A stretch of DNA of 64,000 nucleotides from Blasia pusilla (GCA_050084515.1 CM114271.1:24056001-24120000); one strand, 5' to 3'. Shown: positions 27,560 through 41,444, counted from the first letter of the stretch. The notes: generated by a model not told the origin, from the letters alone. Numbers and translations are program-made.

Positions 27560-30539
27560 ATGGGAACTACCCTGAATTTTCCACATCTTGCCCATTATTC
27601 TGTGGTCCCTTTTTTTGAAATTACAGGTAGGGAACAAGTAACGTCTGACGCCAGTGCTTTCTTTAATCGACCGTGGATCGTATTTCTCAATGCACTCATA
27701 AACATTACGGTCCAGGACTTGTAGCATTGGGGATAGCATCAGATGATCTCAACGACACCGCGGCTTGCAACACAAGCTGGCGGCAGGAGCTCTCACTGGG
27801 AGTCACAAGCAGCTAGGATGAGTCCCGACCACAGGCAGAGAAGAGAAATGCTTATACGTTGATCTTATGCTCCATTTCTAATTCCGGGATTTCTGACAGA
27901 TGGGAGAGGAGGCTTTCAGATTTACATTTTACAAAAGTACAGAGTTGCCATGTGGTCTCTCTAAAGACTTCGTGTGTGAGATTTGAAGCGGAACCCTTTC
28001 GTAGAGCAACGCATAATCGCCAAGTTAATCAGATCAATCTTGTTCTTTTACCTTTGCCTTCGATCAATCTGACTTCAAATCAGTATGAAAACACTCCACA
28101 CTAGTTGAGCTGTATGTCCGCCAGACAAGGGCTCCAAAGGAGTCCATTCCGGCCTGCTCACTTACTGACACTTTCCTGTCGACTGGGAGGGGTCCGTCCC
28201 TTGTGTTTTAGCTGCAACAATGAGGGCTGAAAATCAGTGAGAGATATTTTTCTCGCAGTTATCGACACTACTCACAATGTCCTCCACCGTCTCATGAAAT
28301 ATGATTGAGAGACATGTAAAATAATTTTGACACGGTGTAAACTGAGACGGCATCTGCTACTTTCTTCACAAGACCAAATCTCTTATCTGAAAGTAGAAAG
28401 AGAAAAGGAAATTGATCTGCGTTTACGGTGTCGTGTTTGTGAAGCAGATCAAACATCACCATTCACTAGAATATGCAATTGACTTACTATCTATAGTCCT
28501 GAAAAATCGTCACTTGACCCACGAACAGACAAGGAGCTGGCTGTGCTGTGGAGGGAAAGAATTAGCTTTACCTCTATCTGATGGCGTTCTTGCAATTTGG
28601 CTAGTATCTGTTCCAACTCCGATACTTCAGCTTGCATCGCAGAGGACTCTTCTCTTGCATCAAACAGTAATAGCTCTGCTGGGTTGTTCAGATTTCTGCA
28701 GACAAAAAGCTAAGTATCAGAGTCAATGAAACCTGACGTAAAGATATGCTCAGCTCTTGGTAATCTCACTTGGAAGTACGTCGGCAGAAGTGAGCTAGTA
28801 CTGTTCCTGTAAGCAGCAACATCCTACACTGGAGTTCCTACTGCTCACTCTACATCCTCTGGCTCGAGAAGGTCTTTGACTCGTGTACGGTGAAACTGAA
28901 ACTTCGTTCATATGGAATAAGCATCGAAACAGGAGAATCTTTCACGGCTTGCAGATTTGGTCTCAGAGTCCTCCATAGAGCCATATTGAATACCTTGATT
29001 GACTGCTTGACGGTACGGCGTCAAGCTTTGCCTTAAACTTCTCCAGATATTCTTGTTTATGAAACAGGGCATTGTAAATGACCTCCGCGTTACGGGCCCA
29101 GAAGTAATAAGAGACGGCTCCTGAAACAGCGAGAACCAGAAAGCAGCGTCCCGTCACCTCGCGGTACACTTGGGTTTGAATGGTTACCAGCGATAGCAAA
29201 AAGAGAAAGAGTGAAAGGATGCCACCATTGATAATCAATCTGCAAGGAAAGCAGGAGCAGAACCATAAATCCTGCCATCAGTATTACGCAAGTAGCACGA
29301 TAAATCTCACTTCCTCCTTCAACTCCGAAATCTATGGGAGGGTTGAAGCCCAACGGGCGGCCGCCACAACCTTCGATTTGACAAAATATATCATCGAGAA
29401 CCAGTGGGGATCAACCAGTTGGCACTTTCAAAAACTAATTCAGATACCGTTACTGCTCTAGAGAATTGGTCTCCATAAAATGCAGCTTTTATCTTTTGAA
29501 ACAGTGTTCCTCGGATCGGCTCGTTCGGAAAACGTCCTGTGAGTAAGTCTGTCCCAGACGACGTGACCAATCACTCGATTCGGAAGAGATTACTTACTTG
29601 AACTCGTTGTATATAGGTCTCACATTTCGAAGACTGATACCAAGCGCGACAAAGATACAAAAGTATAGGGGGAAGATACTGAGCAAGCCGATGGACCATC
29701 CGCGTTTGATAGTGCAGTCTCCCTCAGCTCTGCCATGACTGTCAGGCCCTGGGTTTCCCGTAGCCTGAAATCTGCACAACTGATAGGCACGTGAATCCGT
29801 GTTTCCAATACTTCATGAATGGAATTCACAATCGTCCCCAGAAGACGAGGACCACAGTGGCCACGGAACCATGGTCTGCCGGAGAAGGTCCAACTCCTGG
29901 GCACTCTCATAGTCCGGATACTCACAAGTGTGTTTGAAACTCGATGTGCTAAAATTGAGAAGCAAAGCGTACCCAACATCATTAAGCACAGATGGCATCC
30001 AAGAAGGAGGCAAGAGTTTCGGAGGGAGTGCAAGTATTAAGGTACCTGCTAGCCCGAAAGGCGGAGGCAACGATGCAAAAGACGATGATGGGAGAGAGCA
30101 GCACCAGCAAAGCAACCGTGACACACTTCACAGCGCCACGCTTCAGGATCAAAATGAAGAAGAGATTGATGAGACGCAGTATGAGGCAATTGAGCCACAG
30201 AGCAAACCCGAAGCAGGCCTGCATCCAGAACGTCCACAGGGGACATAAGGTCCAAACTGTGCTCTCACGCCGGCCGAAGTGATTGTTGACCACCAGTGTG
30301 GCTCCGACCCACACCAAACCCCCGAGAGAGCTAATTACAGTCAAGTCCACACTTTTCGACTTGATTGGCGGATAGCGCCGGTTCAACACCATCACGACAT
30401 TGCCCAGGACGAACGGAATCGTGCACACACTGATAAAAGCTCCGGTGATGTAATCCAACGGCCGCCCTGGTGGATCTGATAGGGCTCTCCCAGGCTCAGG
30501 GACAACATATTCAGATTTGCAAGCGACGCTCAAAATCAT
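27560..30539 (-). CDS. RGS1: RGS1-type seven-transmembrane regulator of G-protein signalling (partly resolved)
   Basis: Plant RGS1 proteins join a 7TM sensor module to an RGS box that speeds GTP hydrolysis by G-alpha. Exon 1 (30,046-30,539, ATG at 30,539) encodes three to four membrane spans, including DYITGAFISVCTIPFVLGN and the LWTFWMQACFGFALWLNC block that matches the Arabidopsis protein's third span. Later exons: DCTIKRGWSIGLLSIF...RNVRPIYNEF (29,598-29,775), SELKEEVRFIVLLA (near 29,300-29,345), IINGGILSLFLFLLSLV with GRCFLVLAVSGAVSYYF and KQEYLEKFKAKL (29,010-29,240), and a coiled coil (NPAELLLFDAREESSAMQAE, about 28,568-28,698). A possible end of an RGS box, LDRNVYECIEKYDPRSIKES, lies at 27,610-27,715. 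The start of the RGS box was not found, and the junctions around 29.6-29.8 kb and 29.35 kb are not clean. The gene is either very diverged or slightly damaged. Confidence 0.6.
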
Positions 30540-33500
30540 TTCTGATGCTGCCCTCCTTCGAATTCCCGCGTATAGCGTCTCCGCCTATGTCCCGCACATG
30601 TCCCGCGTCCCAGCCCCAATGAAAGGCTTCAAAACGAGCATCGGCATCTCCTGCTTCATCCAGCTCTCTCCTCACTTCCTCATGTCTATCTACAATCCGC
30701 CCTTCGCAACTGTTCCCCCCACACTGTTCCAGATTCGGCCCTCTTGCTCCGACAGGTACACAATTGTCCTCACACAATCCATCTTCAGCGAGCTTCTTGC
30801 ATAGTGCCACGAAATCATCTTTCCCTGCGTCCAATCTCACCCAATCCCCTCATCCCTCCAACGAAAACTCGCCTGTCATTTCCTCCCAAGAAATCCGCTC
30901 ACGGAGCGCCGTCTATTCAGACCGCACGAAAAGCACCGGATTGCTCCCTTTCCTCCTCCTAAGAACTCAACGATCCCAAGCGCGCGCGGCAGTCAACACC
31001 GACAGAGCAAAGTGCGATTTCAGTGCTGCGAACTGGCGATCTACGATACGATCGGGGAAGGCTCGGGCCTGCTACGTCCGCTCGAGCGTGACGCAAAGCA
31101 GGAAGAAGATGGCAGTGAAGACTAAAAGCACACAGGTCACAGGTGTTTCCCATGGCCGTTTGAGTTGACCCGGTTTTCACGCTGGCCTTGTAGTGTTGAA
31201 GGGGACAAAAAAGGGGACGGAGCTCCGCGGACACGAATTTGTCGCTATCGCAACTACTGCAGAATCCGTTGAGCTATTTATTTATTTTCCCGTAATACTT
31301 TCAATTTCTCAATGGAGAAAGTCTATTTTATTATTGAAGAACATATTAATAGAGGAAAATGAAACATCGGCTAGAGAAAAGAATAGCATGTATTTAGTGT
31401 TCTTAATTATTTTAAATGATATTCTTTTCTATTTGAAGTACGTAGACACATAGGTGTTTGCAAATAGAAAAGCACTCTTCATTAATAATATAAATTATTC
31501 AATAAAATCTAATCTTTCAAAATTTTCTTTTTCGTCCTTTACTAGTAATTGAATATTAGTGGGTAGTGGGCTCAAGCAAGGGAGTGAAGGATTAATTGAG
31601 TTGCGCACAAAATCATTTACTTACTGTTTGTATAGAAAATATTTTCTTTCGCCCGATTATTACATGTAAAACAAAGATATACGAATTTTCTTATTGAATT
31701 TTTATAGATATTTTTCATAGCATTCCATGTTGGGGGATATTATTTTGGAATGGAAATAAGCTTTCCATTCCTGGAAAATATCTCTCTTCCTTAGGTAAAT
31801 ACTTTCATACAAATCCCTTTTCCCCTAATCAATATTATTATTAGAGAATGCATTTTCATCTTGCAAACTCCTCTCATCCGACAAGATTGTTCTTCTTTTG
31901 AACCAATGAGATAACTCAAAATTGATTGAAAATGATCCACAAGCATACACTAGTGTTTAGTATGAAAGACCTCGGAGGATGAGCAATGTAAAGCCTCGTT
32001 CAACCACAACTCTTTTGTTTTGCCCATGTAAGATTCTAATTAAGATTTCTATATTATTTGCATGGAAGTTTTTTTAAGCCATTTTAAACCCTTTTTCCCC
32101 ATCTTCATTTACGGATTTTTATTTCCACCTTTGCGTCTACTTTATCCTCAAAATAACCACAAACTCTCAAGCCTTCTTTAATTAAGCACAAAAAATAATT
32201 ACTAGGTTTTAAGTGTTTTGATTATTTTCTAACTAGGTCTGTACTTTCCCATAATAATACGAGTAACCAATAAAAGTATATATTATGCACTTCTCCTCTA
32301 TATTCAATGTTCTACTTCTCCCCACCACCTCTAAGCCTCCCTCCTTTCTTTCTCATTTGGGAAAATCTCATTTTTCATTAAAGAAAAAAAAAACCGCCTT
32401 TTCACACAAAGGAATTACAAAATAAAATAAATTTTATGAACTTCTTGTACACAAGATCGGCCATTAAATTCGTTTTCTATGTTTTAGAGAGCTTCTTTCA
32501 CAAACATCAAATTTATTTCCTAGTATATTATCCAACATCTTCATTCCCAACGACGCCTTTATTTGAAATGCTGCTTGGCGTGTTTCAAACAAGTCTCCAA
32601 AAATCCAAACACAATCAGTTTTAGGAGTCAAAAAGATTGCAAACTCGGGTGTTAGTTTTATCAAAACCCAAGATTAATTCCTACCAAGTTGATCATTGAG
32701 ACTTCTTTCAGAATTATCCTGACGCAAATCTTGCATACGATTAAATGTTTTTAGTTATTACTATCATACGAGTTGCTAGATTCTTCCACTCCGATCCGTT
32801 TCCACCCCTTCCATTCTACATTGCAACTAACGTTACCGCACATCGCTTACAATGTCAGCTCTAGTTCACAGAAATTCACCACAGGTTAAAGCTATTTAGT
32901 ATGTCGCTTTGGCGGTTTCCAAGTCACTTCTCCATGACCAACAGTCTACAGAAGGCAGGTACCGCATGTTTCAGCGTGCTCGTAGTGCACACAGGAGCAT
33001 ACGCACCTGCAACCGGGTCAAAGTCAGGACGTAGGATACGCATAGGTCCCGACCACCTGACCAGACGTGCGCATACACATTCCAAGGCAGTTACTGTTTA
33101 GATTGAGTGTAGCCACTCAAGACGTCGTAATGAAATGGCACTATTGAGATCGCGTGCCGACGCGGCCCAGATAGGGTAAGGTATGGCGCAGGCACTGGGC
33201 TCTAGCCATTCGGCTGGGAGCAGGTGTGCACACTCATAGGGAGAATTCAGAAATGCCGAAAGAACCGAAACCGCACCCGAGTTGACGCAGAAGCGCGTGC
33301 CACACCCGCAGGTTTCTTTCCTAGATGGAGAGGCTGATACACGGCAGTCATGTGCGCCTAGCCATGGACGCTCAAGCCGTCACCACAACTCTCGTTCAAC
33401 GGCGCACATCCGCTGTCGATGAATATCAGGCTTCGTCGAGAGAACCTCCATCCGCTGTCGATGAATATCGATCTTTGTCTGTATGACCTCCATCGCACGA

Positions 33501-34341
33501 TCTAGTACAATCTCACAATTACATTCTTCAAGCCTCACCCCCAAGCTTGGCTTCACTCCCGAAACTAGGCTCGGCAATTTCGCTAGGCACATGTTGGATC
33601 AATATACGCAGGACTGTTTGGAACGCCAAATAATGATTCCGGTGGAGTAAATCTATTACAAAGTTCCAATTACCACACGTTTAGTGCCTCTTAATCACCG
33701 ACAATATTCAAAACCCAACAAGGGTGCGCACTTGCTGAGTGCAAATCGCAGTTTCATAAGGTTGAACAAAAAATTCTCATAACCCCTTCAGAGAAGGATG
33801 TTGTCCAGAATATCAGCAACAGTCCCATGTTCGTCAAGAGGGGAAAAAAACGATCCTTTTTACAACCTTGTTCCCTTAATTTCTGTTAGATGTAACTCCA
33901 GCATTTGCCAAATGCAGGCCACGGGTAGCTGACTAAAGGGCCATACTTTGGAATTTCCCGTACCGGAACAGTGACCTAAGATGTCATGACCACACTTGAA
34001 AGGGACACGACCTATCAAAGACAAAACTTTAGCTACCTGGTCGAAGGAATGATAGTGTACCAACTTTCATACAACCCTCACATGACCACAACCGTGAATT
34101 TTCAGGGTGACTCGACTTCCCTTTCCTCAATCATTTCAGAAGACAGATCTATGATCCTTTTCTGACTCAGGTTCCTTGAATGCTGACCACCTCATAAACC
34201 AGGGCATTTATGGCCAATAGCTGCTCCACTTATTTTCTGAGATCAAACTGAACTTGAGAAAAGATGGACGCATCACCATCAAACCAGAGGAAAAAAATAA
34301 GAAACCTTTGTTTAAGTCTACAACCGCTACGTTTGAATCCT
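30540..34341. other. Intergenic region between the RGS1-like and UBP1-like genes
   Basis: 30.55-31.2 kb is GC-rich and is the likely promoter and 5' leader of the RGS1-like gene; its minus-strand 110-codon frame (30,511-30,840) is in another frame and unsupported. 31.2-32.8 kb is AT-rich with no gene. 32.8-33.6 kb has mixed composition and a short two-copy tandem repeat. 33.6-34.34 kb should contain the UBP1-like 3' UTR. Confidence 0.45.
33404..33500. repeat. Two-copy tandem repeat, about 45-bp unit
   Basis: CATCCGCTGTCGATGAATAT occurs twice, followed each time by CAGGCTTCGT- or CGATCTTTGT-type text and ACCTCCATC. Confidence 0.7.
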
Positions 34342-37300
34342 TCAGTAATACATGCGTTGCTGAGACATCTGTCCAGCCTGCAGCGCAGCACCTGCTTGAA
34401 AGCCCTCATACATGGCACGATTAGCTGCCGCACCCAGTGGTGCCTGACCTAAGCCCAGCCCTAACCCTTGCTGATGAGGTAGCGGGAGCAGTGCCCGCCC
34501 CGCTGCTGCTTGCGTCATACCCAATTGCCGCTGATAGGCTAGCAGATCGGCAGCGCTGTATCCCTGATTGATTCCTGTTGGGGCAATAACACCTTGAAAT
34601 GGTCCCAGGGGTGGAGGAGGAGGAGGTAGGGGTGAGGAGGAGGTGCCTGGTGGAGTTGGTTTGCTGCCCCATGAACACTGGACAGCAAAAACAAAATTCT
34701 GTTTAGTAGAAAACACTCACACCTCATATCAAATCTGTACCATAAAATGCTTGATTAATTCTAAGGTGAACCATATCCATTGTGCATGGCTACAACAAAC
34801 TCTCTAACCAATCAAAGAAATGTAGGAAAACAACACTGAAACCTAAGTAGAATTATTGTGGCAATTACCAATCAGTCAACAGGTTCACTCCAAAGAAACA
34901 GTAAGCAATGTACATCAACCTACTCAGAAACCAATAATAACCTCCCTAACATACAATATCACCAAAGTTCAACTCACTTTCACAGACTTCCCGCAGATGA
35001 CCTTTCCATTTGCTGTTTGGATAGCACAAGCAGCTTCTTCATGAGAGCGATATCTGACAAATCCAAAACCTTTGTCTCTCTGGACACGGACATCCTCGAT
35101 AATGCCTGCTCCCAATGAATGGAATTGTCTGTGCAGTTCTGCCTGGGTGACCTGCATATTAGATTTACAAATTCTAGAAGATATGAGATAAACTCCCAAA
35201 TTTTTCAGGATAGTTAATTCTGAAACTTACAAGATGCAATATTGAAACTCCAAATGGGATTACAGTACATGTAAACTACATCCGAAAAATGTAGCAACAA
35301 GAAAGTTGAGTGTTTCTGTTCACCTCATGTGCCAGGTTGCCCACATACACTGTTGTATACTGTGGGTTATTCTCTGGTGTTTCTCCTTGGGACTCCTCAG
35401 GATGCTGTTCATCATGTTGGTGTACCTCTGCAGTTTCCATAAGTCATTACCATCTACCCAGATATGCCAAACTTAGGACCAAACTCGGAGTGATATCTTT
35501 CACATCCACAGCATTCGAAAGGAAAGAGAATTATTCCAGTACATTTTCACAATACCAGGAAAAAAAAAAAAGTGTTCCCCGGGGGTAATCTACCTGGAAC
35601 AAGTTGTGGAGAAGTAAGTCCCACCAACTGATCTACACCACTAGACACAGCACCATTTGAAACACTGTTATCTTCAGGAGCTGCTCCCATGTTTGTCTTT
35701 GTGGCCCAATTGCATCGAATGGGTCTACTTCCAAGCCATTTTCCTTCAAGACAAGTCCCGTCACCTCCAGCGTTAGGACAAGCTCAACTTCATGTCTACA
35801 CAGGGTTGCAAACTTATGTAAAAACCCAACAAAACCTACCACCTACCTGATGAAAAAGCATCAGGAGAAAGGAGTGTCAAAAAGCATGACCACAAGCGCA
35901 ACTCACTCACCAGTCATCTCTGATATAGCACTCTCAGCTTCCTGTATACCAGTCAAAAAGAAATCTGTAAGAATTCGTCCAACCACTAACTTGACAGACT
36001 GATCTTCATTCCATTAACTTGGGGAAACTCATGGAACTCAGCCTATCCCATTTTGGGGTAGCAAAAGGTGACACCCTGGATACTTGGATTTCCCTTCAGC
36101 TGGATGGCAAAACTGCCATGGCCTCCAGAAAATAGCTGGAAGATCATACAAATTCTTGATCTTCAGGGCACCTCTTCTTTGAAATCTGATGACTTTGCTA
36201 GCTAACTTAGTAGTCACCTATCCATGGGCTGAGTCTTCTCTGCTAAGGACAGGCCTTAAAACTATATTTCTTGGAGTCTAATGTATGAAACCAACCCAGG
36301 CATAGATACTTGTCATCAATGCTGATCATTCCACATATAAAACTCATAACCCTTTCTTGAAAATTGATAATGCAGCACAAAGTGAGACTTGAAACAACTT
36401 TTTCACAAGCACAACCTGCACACCAGGTAACTCTACCTGCTGACTTCTGAAAGAAACAAAGCCGAAACCCCTAGAACGGCCAGATCGTTGATCCCACATG
36501 ACTCGGGCATCACTGTGAATGAAACCAAATATAAACAGTCCAAAATCAAGACCAACTTCCTCGGGGAAGGCTCATGAATTTAACTGGATAATTCTTCTTG
36601 AAGCCAAGCTACTGTTCAAGTTTGCCACGGTCCGAGAGCTTTCTTGGCAACTTAATTGAAGCGACGTTCAAAGCAACAGATGAACCACACCAGACTTTAT
36701 GGACCAGCAGGTTTGCAGAATCGAACTAGTACCTCCACTATGAAATGAGTGTAGGGTAGAACAAAATGGAGCAATCCACCATGAAGACTACTTACGAGCA
36801 GCTGGGATACACGGAGAACGCAGCAAAAAGTGTGGCATCAGTCACCTCGGGGCTAAGATCACCAACAAAAATGTTGAAATGTCCTGTCAACATAGAACTG
36901 TTAGCAAATATCCATGACCATATAGAAACACCCAGCGCTCCACAACCAGCGAGAGCAAAGTCCAAACCTATTCCTCAATTGCAATCTCTATGAGACCACT
37001 GAAAATATTCACAGGAACAGTTGAGCAACTCAACAGACACCCATTAAAAATAAAATGACAACAATTTTGTCTTTACAGTCCAGAGAATAGTGATACAGAA
37101 GGCTATTATGTTGAGATAAACAAGAACCTGTAGTGTCCTCTCTTTGACCACTTGCATAAGCCCAATTCACTTTGATGGCCTGGCCAAACCTGGAAAGATT
37201 TTGACCAATTTAGATTGATCTGATTCATCCACTAGAAGTACTCTTCCACAAAACAGCCTTTTGAGTGAAGTGAAACATGGTTCATATATGCCGTTTTGTT

Positions 37301-39247
37301 TCAATGCTTGTACAGAAAAACAGCTTGACTCACATCTGTCTCCCATTGAGAGTGAGCAACGCAGCTGCAGCTGATCTATGATCAAAGTAGTCCACAAAGC
37401 CATATGAAGACTGCAAAAGTGACGATGAAAAATGTTCATCAAACTCTAAGTCTCACGAGTGAAACACAAGCTCCAGATGGTAACTCTATTTGTAATAAGA
37501 GGAAGTACAGATGATTACTAGTACTTGCACAGTACCTATTTCTAAAAGAGGGAACTGCACCTTTTCTTTTCTGATGAGTTTACAACCCTCCAGAGGACCC
37601 GCACTGGCAAAAACCTCCGCAAGCAAACCTTCAGTGACCTTTGTGTGGATGTTGCCCACATACCTACATCAATCAATTGATCATTGCCTAATCAGTGCCT
37701 CTGTAGTAGGTTTAGCTCTCAAAAAGACACAAGAGATAACACTTCTCCACTAAAGAAAATTCCTTTGTTTTGTTCATACTGAGTGGTAAGGAACTGTCTT
37801 AGGTTCTTGGTTTAGACTGGTCGGACCACACCCCATGAGGCATTGACAAATAAAATATTCACAAAATTGTCTTCAAGAAAGTGACAGAATGGAAGTAAAG
37901 CGGGCAGCTTCATCCTGAGTGTGAGTCAACGGATGACCTACAAGTTGGATTCTGCTACCAGGAATCAAAAGACAATTAAATGTGTTCGAATGAAACTCAA
38001 ACCCCATGCCTTACTAGCAAGATCTAGAAATAACCCAAGAAAAGATCAAGTCAGAATACCTGTTTGCGGAATGTGCTACAACAACGAAAGGTTAAAAAAA
38101 CAACAGCTGCAAAGGAAGACAAAAGCAGCAGCGCACTCACACACTGCGGCATGAAGTTGCATCAAACCCTGGTGGCAGATTTCCACTTGGAATTGGCTCA
38201 ATCTGCAATAAAATATAAAGAAGGGCGATGGAAAAAATAAACAACGAATAAAAGATGTGATTGTACCCGTCTGATTCTGATCTGTGCACTCATTTTGTTT
38301 CTCTCAGTTTAAAACCAATAAATAAAAAGCAGTTTCGGCTGCAATGGCAAAGTGAATTGGTCTGCATTTTTAAAAAATTTAACTACATTCACTCGCCAAT
38401 TGGCCTGCAAAAAGAAGTGGAATGATTGGTTCACAAAATTGCACGAGAATGTAGTTAGATGATTCAGACCTATAGAGACAAAAGTTACTAAAGGAGCTCA
38501 CTATACTCGATGCTCGTTCATCCAATGACAACAAAGCTGAAAAGAAATGACTACTGACACGAGTCTGACAAATTGATCATTACACGTCCAGGCCAGACAT
38601 TAAGATTCAATAATAGATCAGAGAATCTGGAACACGCTAAAGAACAGCTGTCCCCTAACTCAGAGGGAAAGGAAACCATTCAACTAGAAGGTGAAAGTAG
38701 GCAAGTATTAGCTTGATAGGGCCACCCGGGCAACATTGCACAGGCCCTTAAGTAAATTTAACACTAGCAAATACAGGAATACCTAGTGTTACTTTTGACC
38801 ACGTGGCTTAGCAAGAAACGCATTTCCACAGACGCCCTATCAAGCAAATACCTGTGACAAAAGGTGCAGAAGAAAAAGGCTTACACTTCCCGATGCTAAG
38901 TGTTTGGGCAACTTCTCATGCAGAAGTAACAACAGATAGATCCAGAAATCCGTCCGACTAAACCCTCCCAGGATACATAAGCTTGTAGGTGTAGAAGTCT
39001 TTAATCTCTTCTTTCAACAATTCTTTCGCTTGTGGCCATAGAGACTCTAATAAATCTTTCCTTCCACGATTGCTAATCAAAGAAAGTCACTCACTTCAAA
39101 ATATGAATGGTTTGCAACTGAGGCAGAAACTTAGAATACCTGTGACATAGCCGTGAGCAATCCAGGATGATACATGGGTTGTTGTTGAAGCATAGCCTGC
39201 TGCATGAGCGTCTGTTGATTTAATCGTTGCTGATATTGCAACTGTTC

Positions 39248-39320
<73 letters not shown>

Positions 39321-39364
39321 ACTACCTGCTGCTGTGCCTGCTGCTGCGGCACCATTGCATACAT
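34342..39364 (-). CDS. UBP1: UBP1/TIA-1-like oligouridylate-binding protein, 12 exons
   Basis: Nuclear and stress-granule RNA-binding protein with three RRMs that binds U-rich sequence and affects splicing and mRNA stability (family knowledge). Exons (minus): 39140-39364, 38141-38202, 37561-37663, 37334-37410, 37128-37189, 36796-36883, 36437-36512, 35911-35941, 35594-35743, 35324-35427, 34978-35151, 34342-34677, all with GT-AG borders that keep frame. N-terminus: polyglutamine, then [15 protein letters not shown]1: [13 protein letters not shown] and [21 protein letters not shown]2: [19 protein letters not shown] and [18 protein letters not shown]3: [19 protein letters not shown] and [19 protein letters not shown]. 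Tail: [20 protein letters not shown], ending MSQQRMYY. The ATG at 39,364 is the first in the open exon; the frame stays open 17 codons further upstream without another ATG. No stop or frameshift, so the gene looks functional. Confidence 0.95.
39243..39345 (-). repeat. CAG/CAA repeat encoding a polyglutamine tract
   Basis: Mixed CAG and CAA codons give an uninterrupted run of 24 Gln within a longer Gln-rich stretch in exon 1 of the UBP1-like gene. Family members normally have a Gln-rich start, but this run is long. Confidence 0.9.
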
Positions 39365-40597
39365 CTCGTCGACCCGGACTAATTTTACTCTTAAAGAAAG
39401 AACCTCCTTCCGCACCGAGAGGTTGAAAGAGCGAACTAAACGCGAGCTGTCTTAGATCAACCAACTGCAGCAGCAGTGAGGAAAATTAGACACTGATGAT
39501 AAAAATCATGAGGATATGATTGAACAAAAATATACACGACTTGGTTCGCTGCGCGGAGACGGCTAGCAAGTCGAATGCCAGTTGGGAGTAGGCAAATCGA
39601 AGCGAAGGGGAAGGGGGAGGGGAAGGTAGGTACAACGAAATCTTGACGCAAAGGCTCTACACGAAGGACTTCTTAGGCCGAATAAGGGCACCCTGATCGC
39701 AACCTAACAAGCAGGGATTATCACAACGAGTCCCAGGGGACCATAAAGGAAAGTAAAGGCACGACAATCGGTACAAACCAAGGAAGTGAAATCACCTCCA
39801 GGACAGGGGCCAACACCTCGATGCAGAGAAAACGAAGGGGCGAGCAACCGTGATTTGAAAAACGAAAAGAGCCACGGACCAACAACCGCGGGACGAACCC
39901 CGCAACCAAATGCGAGACGCCAAAGTAAAGAAGGACCCGGTCTACACAACTCCCGACGAGAAAAAATGGGACTCCGCTACCAGCAACCGGCCACGAAAGA
40001 GGAACATGGAGCCGCGTAGCGAGAAGACGCACATAGCCTCGCAAGTATGGCGCTCCGAACCGCAACCGAATCGGCGACCTTGCTTGCCAGCGCTCCGTTG
40101 GCCTTGTTGTGCCGTGCCTTTGCCTGGCCTCGCGTTTGCGTACTTTGGAGGAATTGGAAGAGGAACGAGGGAAGACGAGCGAGTGTAGTAGGGACGGGCC
40201 CAAGGACCTGAACGAAGGAAACCTGTCCGTCTTACAAGAGCAGGCTTGGCGCTCCCCACTCGGCAGCTGGCCCCGGTACTGCCGTCCGGGTGAAACGCCG
40301 TCGCCCGACTCCGAGCCCGAGTCCGACGCCGAGCGCAGCGGAGCCAGTTCTTCTTGCCCGGCCCAGTCAAGTCCCGCTGATAAGGCCTCCGTGCCGCCCG
40401 CCGAGAGTACACTCTGCTTTCACGATTCCGACTGCCCGCCCGTGCAGGACCTCGCGTCAGCGCGTCGGACGACTCCGACTCGCGACGAGTACTCACCGGG
40501 GAACTGGTGGAACCGGCTTCAACTGCAACCGTCTCGCGTGCCCGTCATTTTTTCGCTAGGTTCCCAGCCAAGTTAAATAAAATAAACAAACAAGAAG

Positions 40598-40660
40598 GCG
40601 TTTCTCGCCACAGGGGAACACGCCCTGTGGCGTTTCTCGCGCCACAGGGGAACACGCCAG
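40598..40660. repeat. Tandem pair of about 31 bp containing inverted arms
   Basis: GGCGTTTCTCG followed by GCCACAGGGGAACACGCC occurs twice. Between the copies GCCACAGGG and CCCTGTGGC form an inverted repeat. Confidence 0.85.
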
Positions 40661-41099
40661 AAGTGCCTCAAGAGGAAACTTCAACGGACTTCGGACGCCC
40701 CATTCCAGTCCAGTTCTTCTAGCGAAATTACGTAGTCGTACAATGGCTGTTTCCGCATCATGTATTTCATTTCAACTCCATCTATCTATATCTCTATATA
40801 TGCTATACTATAATAAGCGTATTACATAAAACTTGGCCGACACTTGGTTGTATGACACGTGGCAAAGACAAAATAAATTCTTTCACTCATTGTATGCAAT
40901 TTGAATCCTTCCTAATTTGAACTCCTAATTACAACCACTACTAAAATTACATATTTCTATTGGACTACGTGCTTTTGGTCCTTCTTTACATACGAGTAAG
41001 ATATTGTGAGCATCGTACGAGTAAAATGCATGGTTCATTTCATTTTATCGAACCTCGTATTTGAGAATTATCCTAAATGCAATAATACCCGTTAAATCT

Positions 41100-41143
41100 A
41101 AATATGTGAGATGAGTTTTCTAAATATGTGAGATGAGTTTTCT
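41100..41143. repeat. Perfect 22-bp tandem duplication
   Basis: AAATATGTGAGATGAGTTTT plus CT, twice in direct succession. Confidence 0.95.
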
Positions 41144-41444
41144 GGATAAGAAGCCAACTTGGAGGAGACATGTTCGCAACGATCACACCATCCACAAAAG
41201 TTGTTGAACAAACAATGCAATGCTTCACTCCGGTTTGCAACTAGAATTACCATGGGGTCGCTTTCTTCCGTGGATCAGACTTCAGCTTACGTCTGATGGA
41301 GGACATCATCCCCATCTGACACTCGAGTTATTTTGTTCTCGACATCCAACCAAACCCGACCCACCATGCACAAGTAATCTCCCTTCCAGATTCACAACCA
41401 CATGATTAGTACACTAGTACAACATATTTGTACTTGGCCACCAC

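Larger units (their letters stand above)
39365..41440. other. Upstream region of the UBP1-like gene and intergenic DNA
   Basis: 39.4-40.7 kb is GC-rich and likely contains the 5' leader and promoter of the UBP1-like gene. Long frames on both strands (for example 39,942-40,496 minus and 40,109-40,576 plus) have biased composition and no recognisable domain. 40.75-41.4 kb is AT-rich with short tandem duplications. Confidence 0.45.

Noticed and set aside
40109-40576. 155-codon plus-strand frame
   Set aside because: GC-rich region open on several frames and both strands, with no recognisable domain or conserved pattern.
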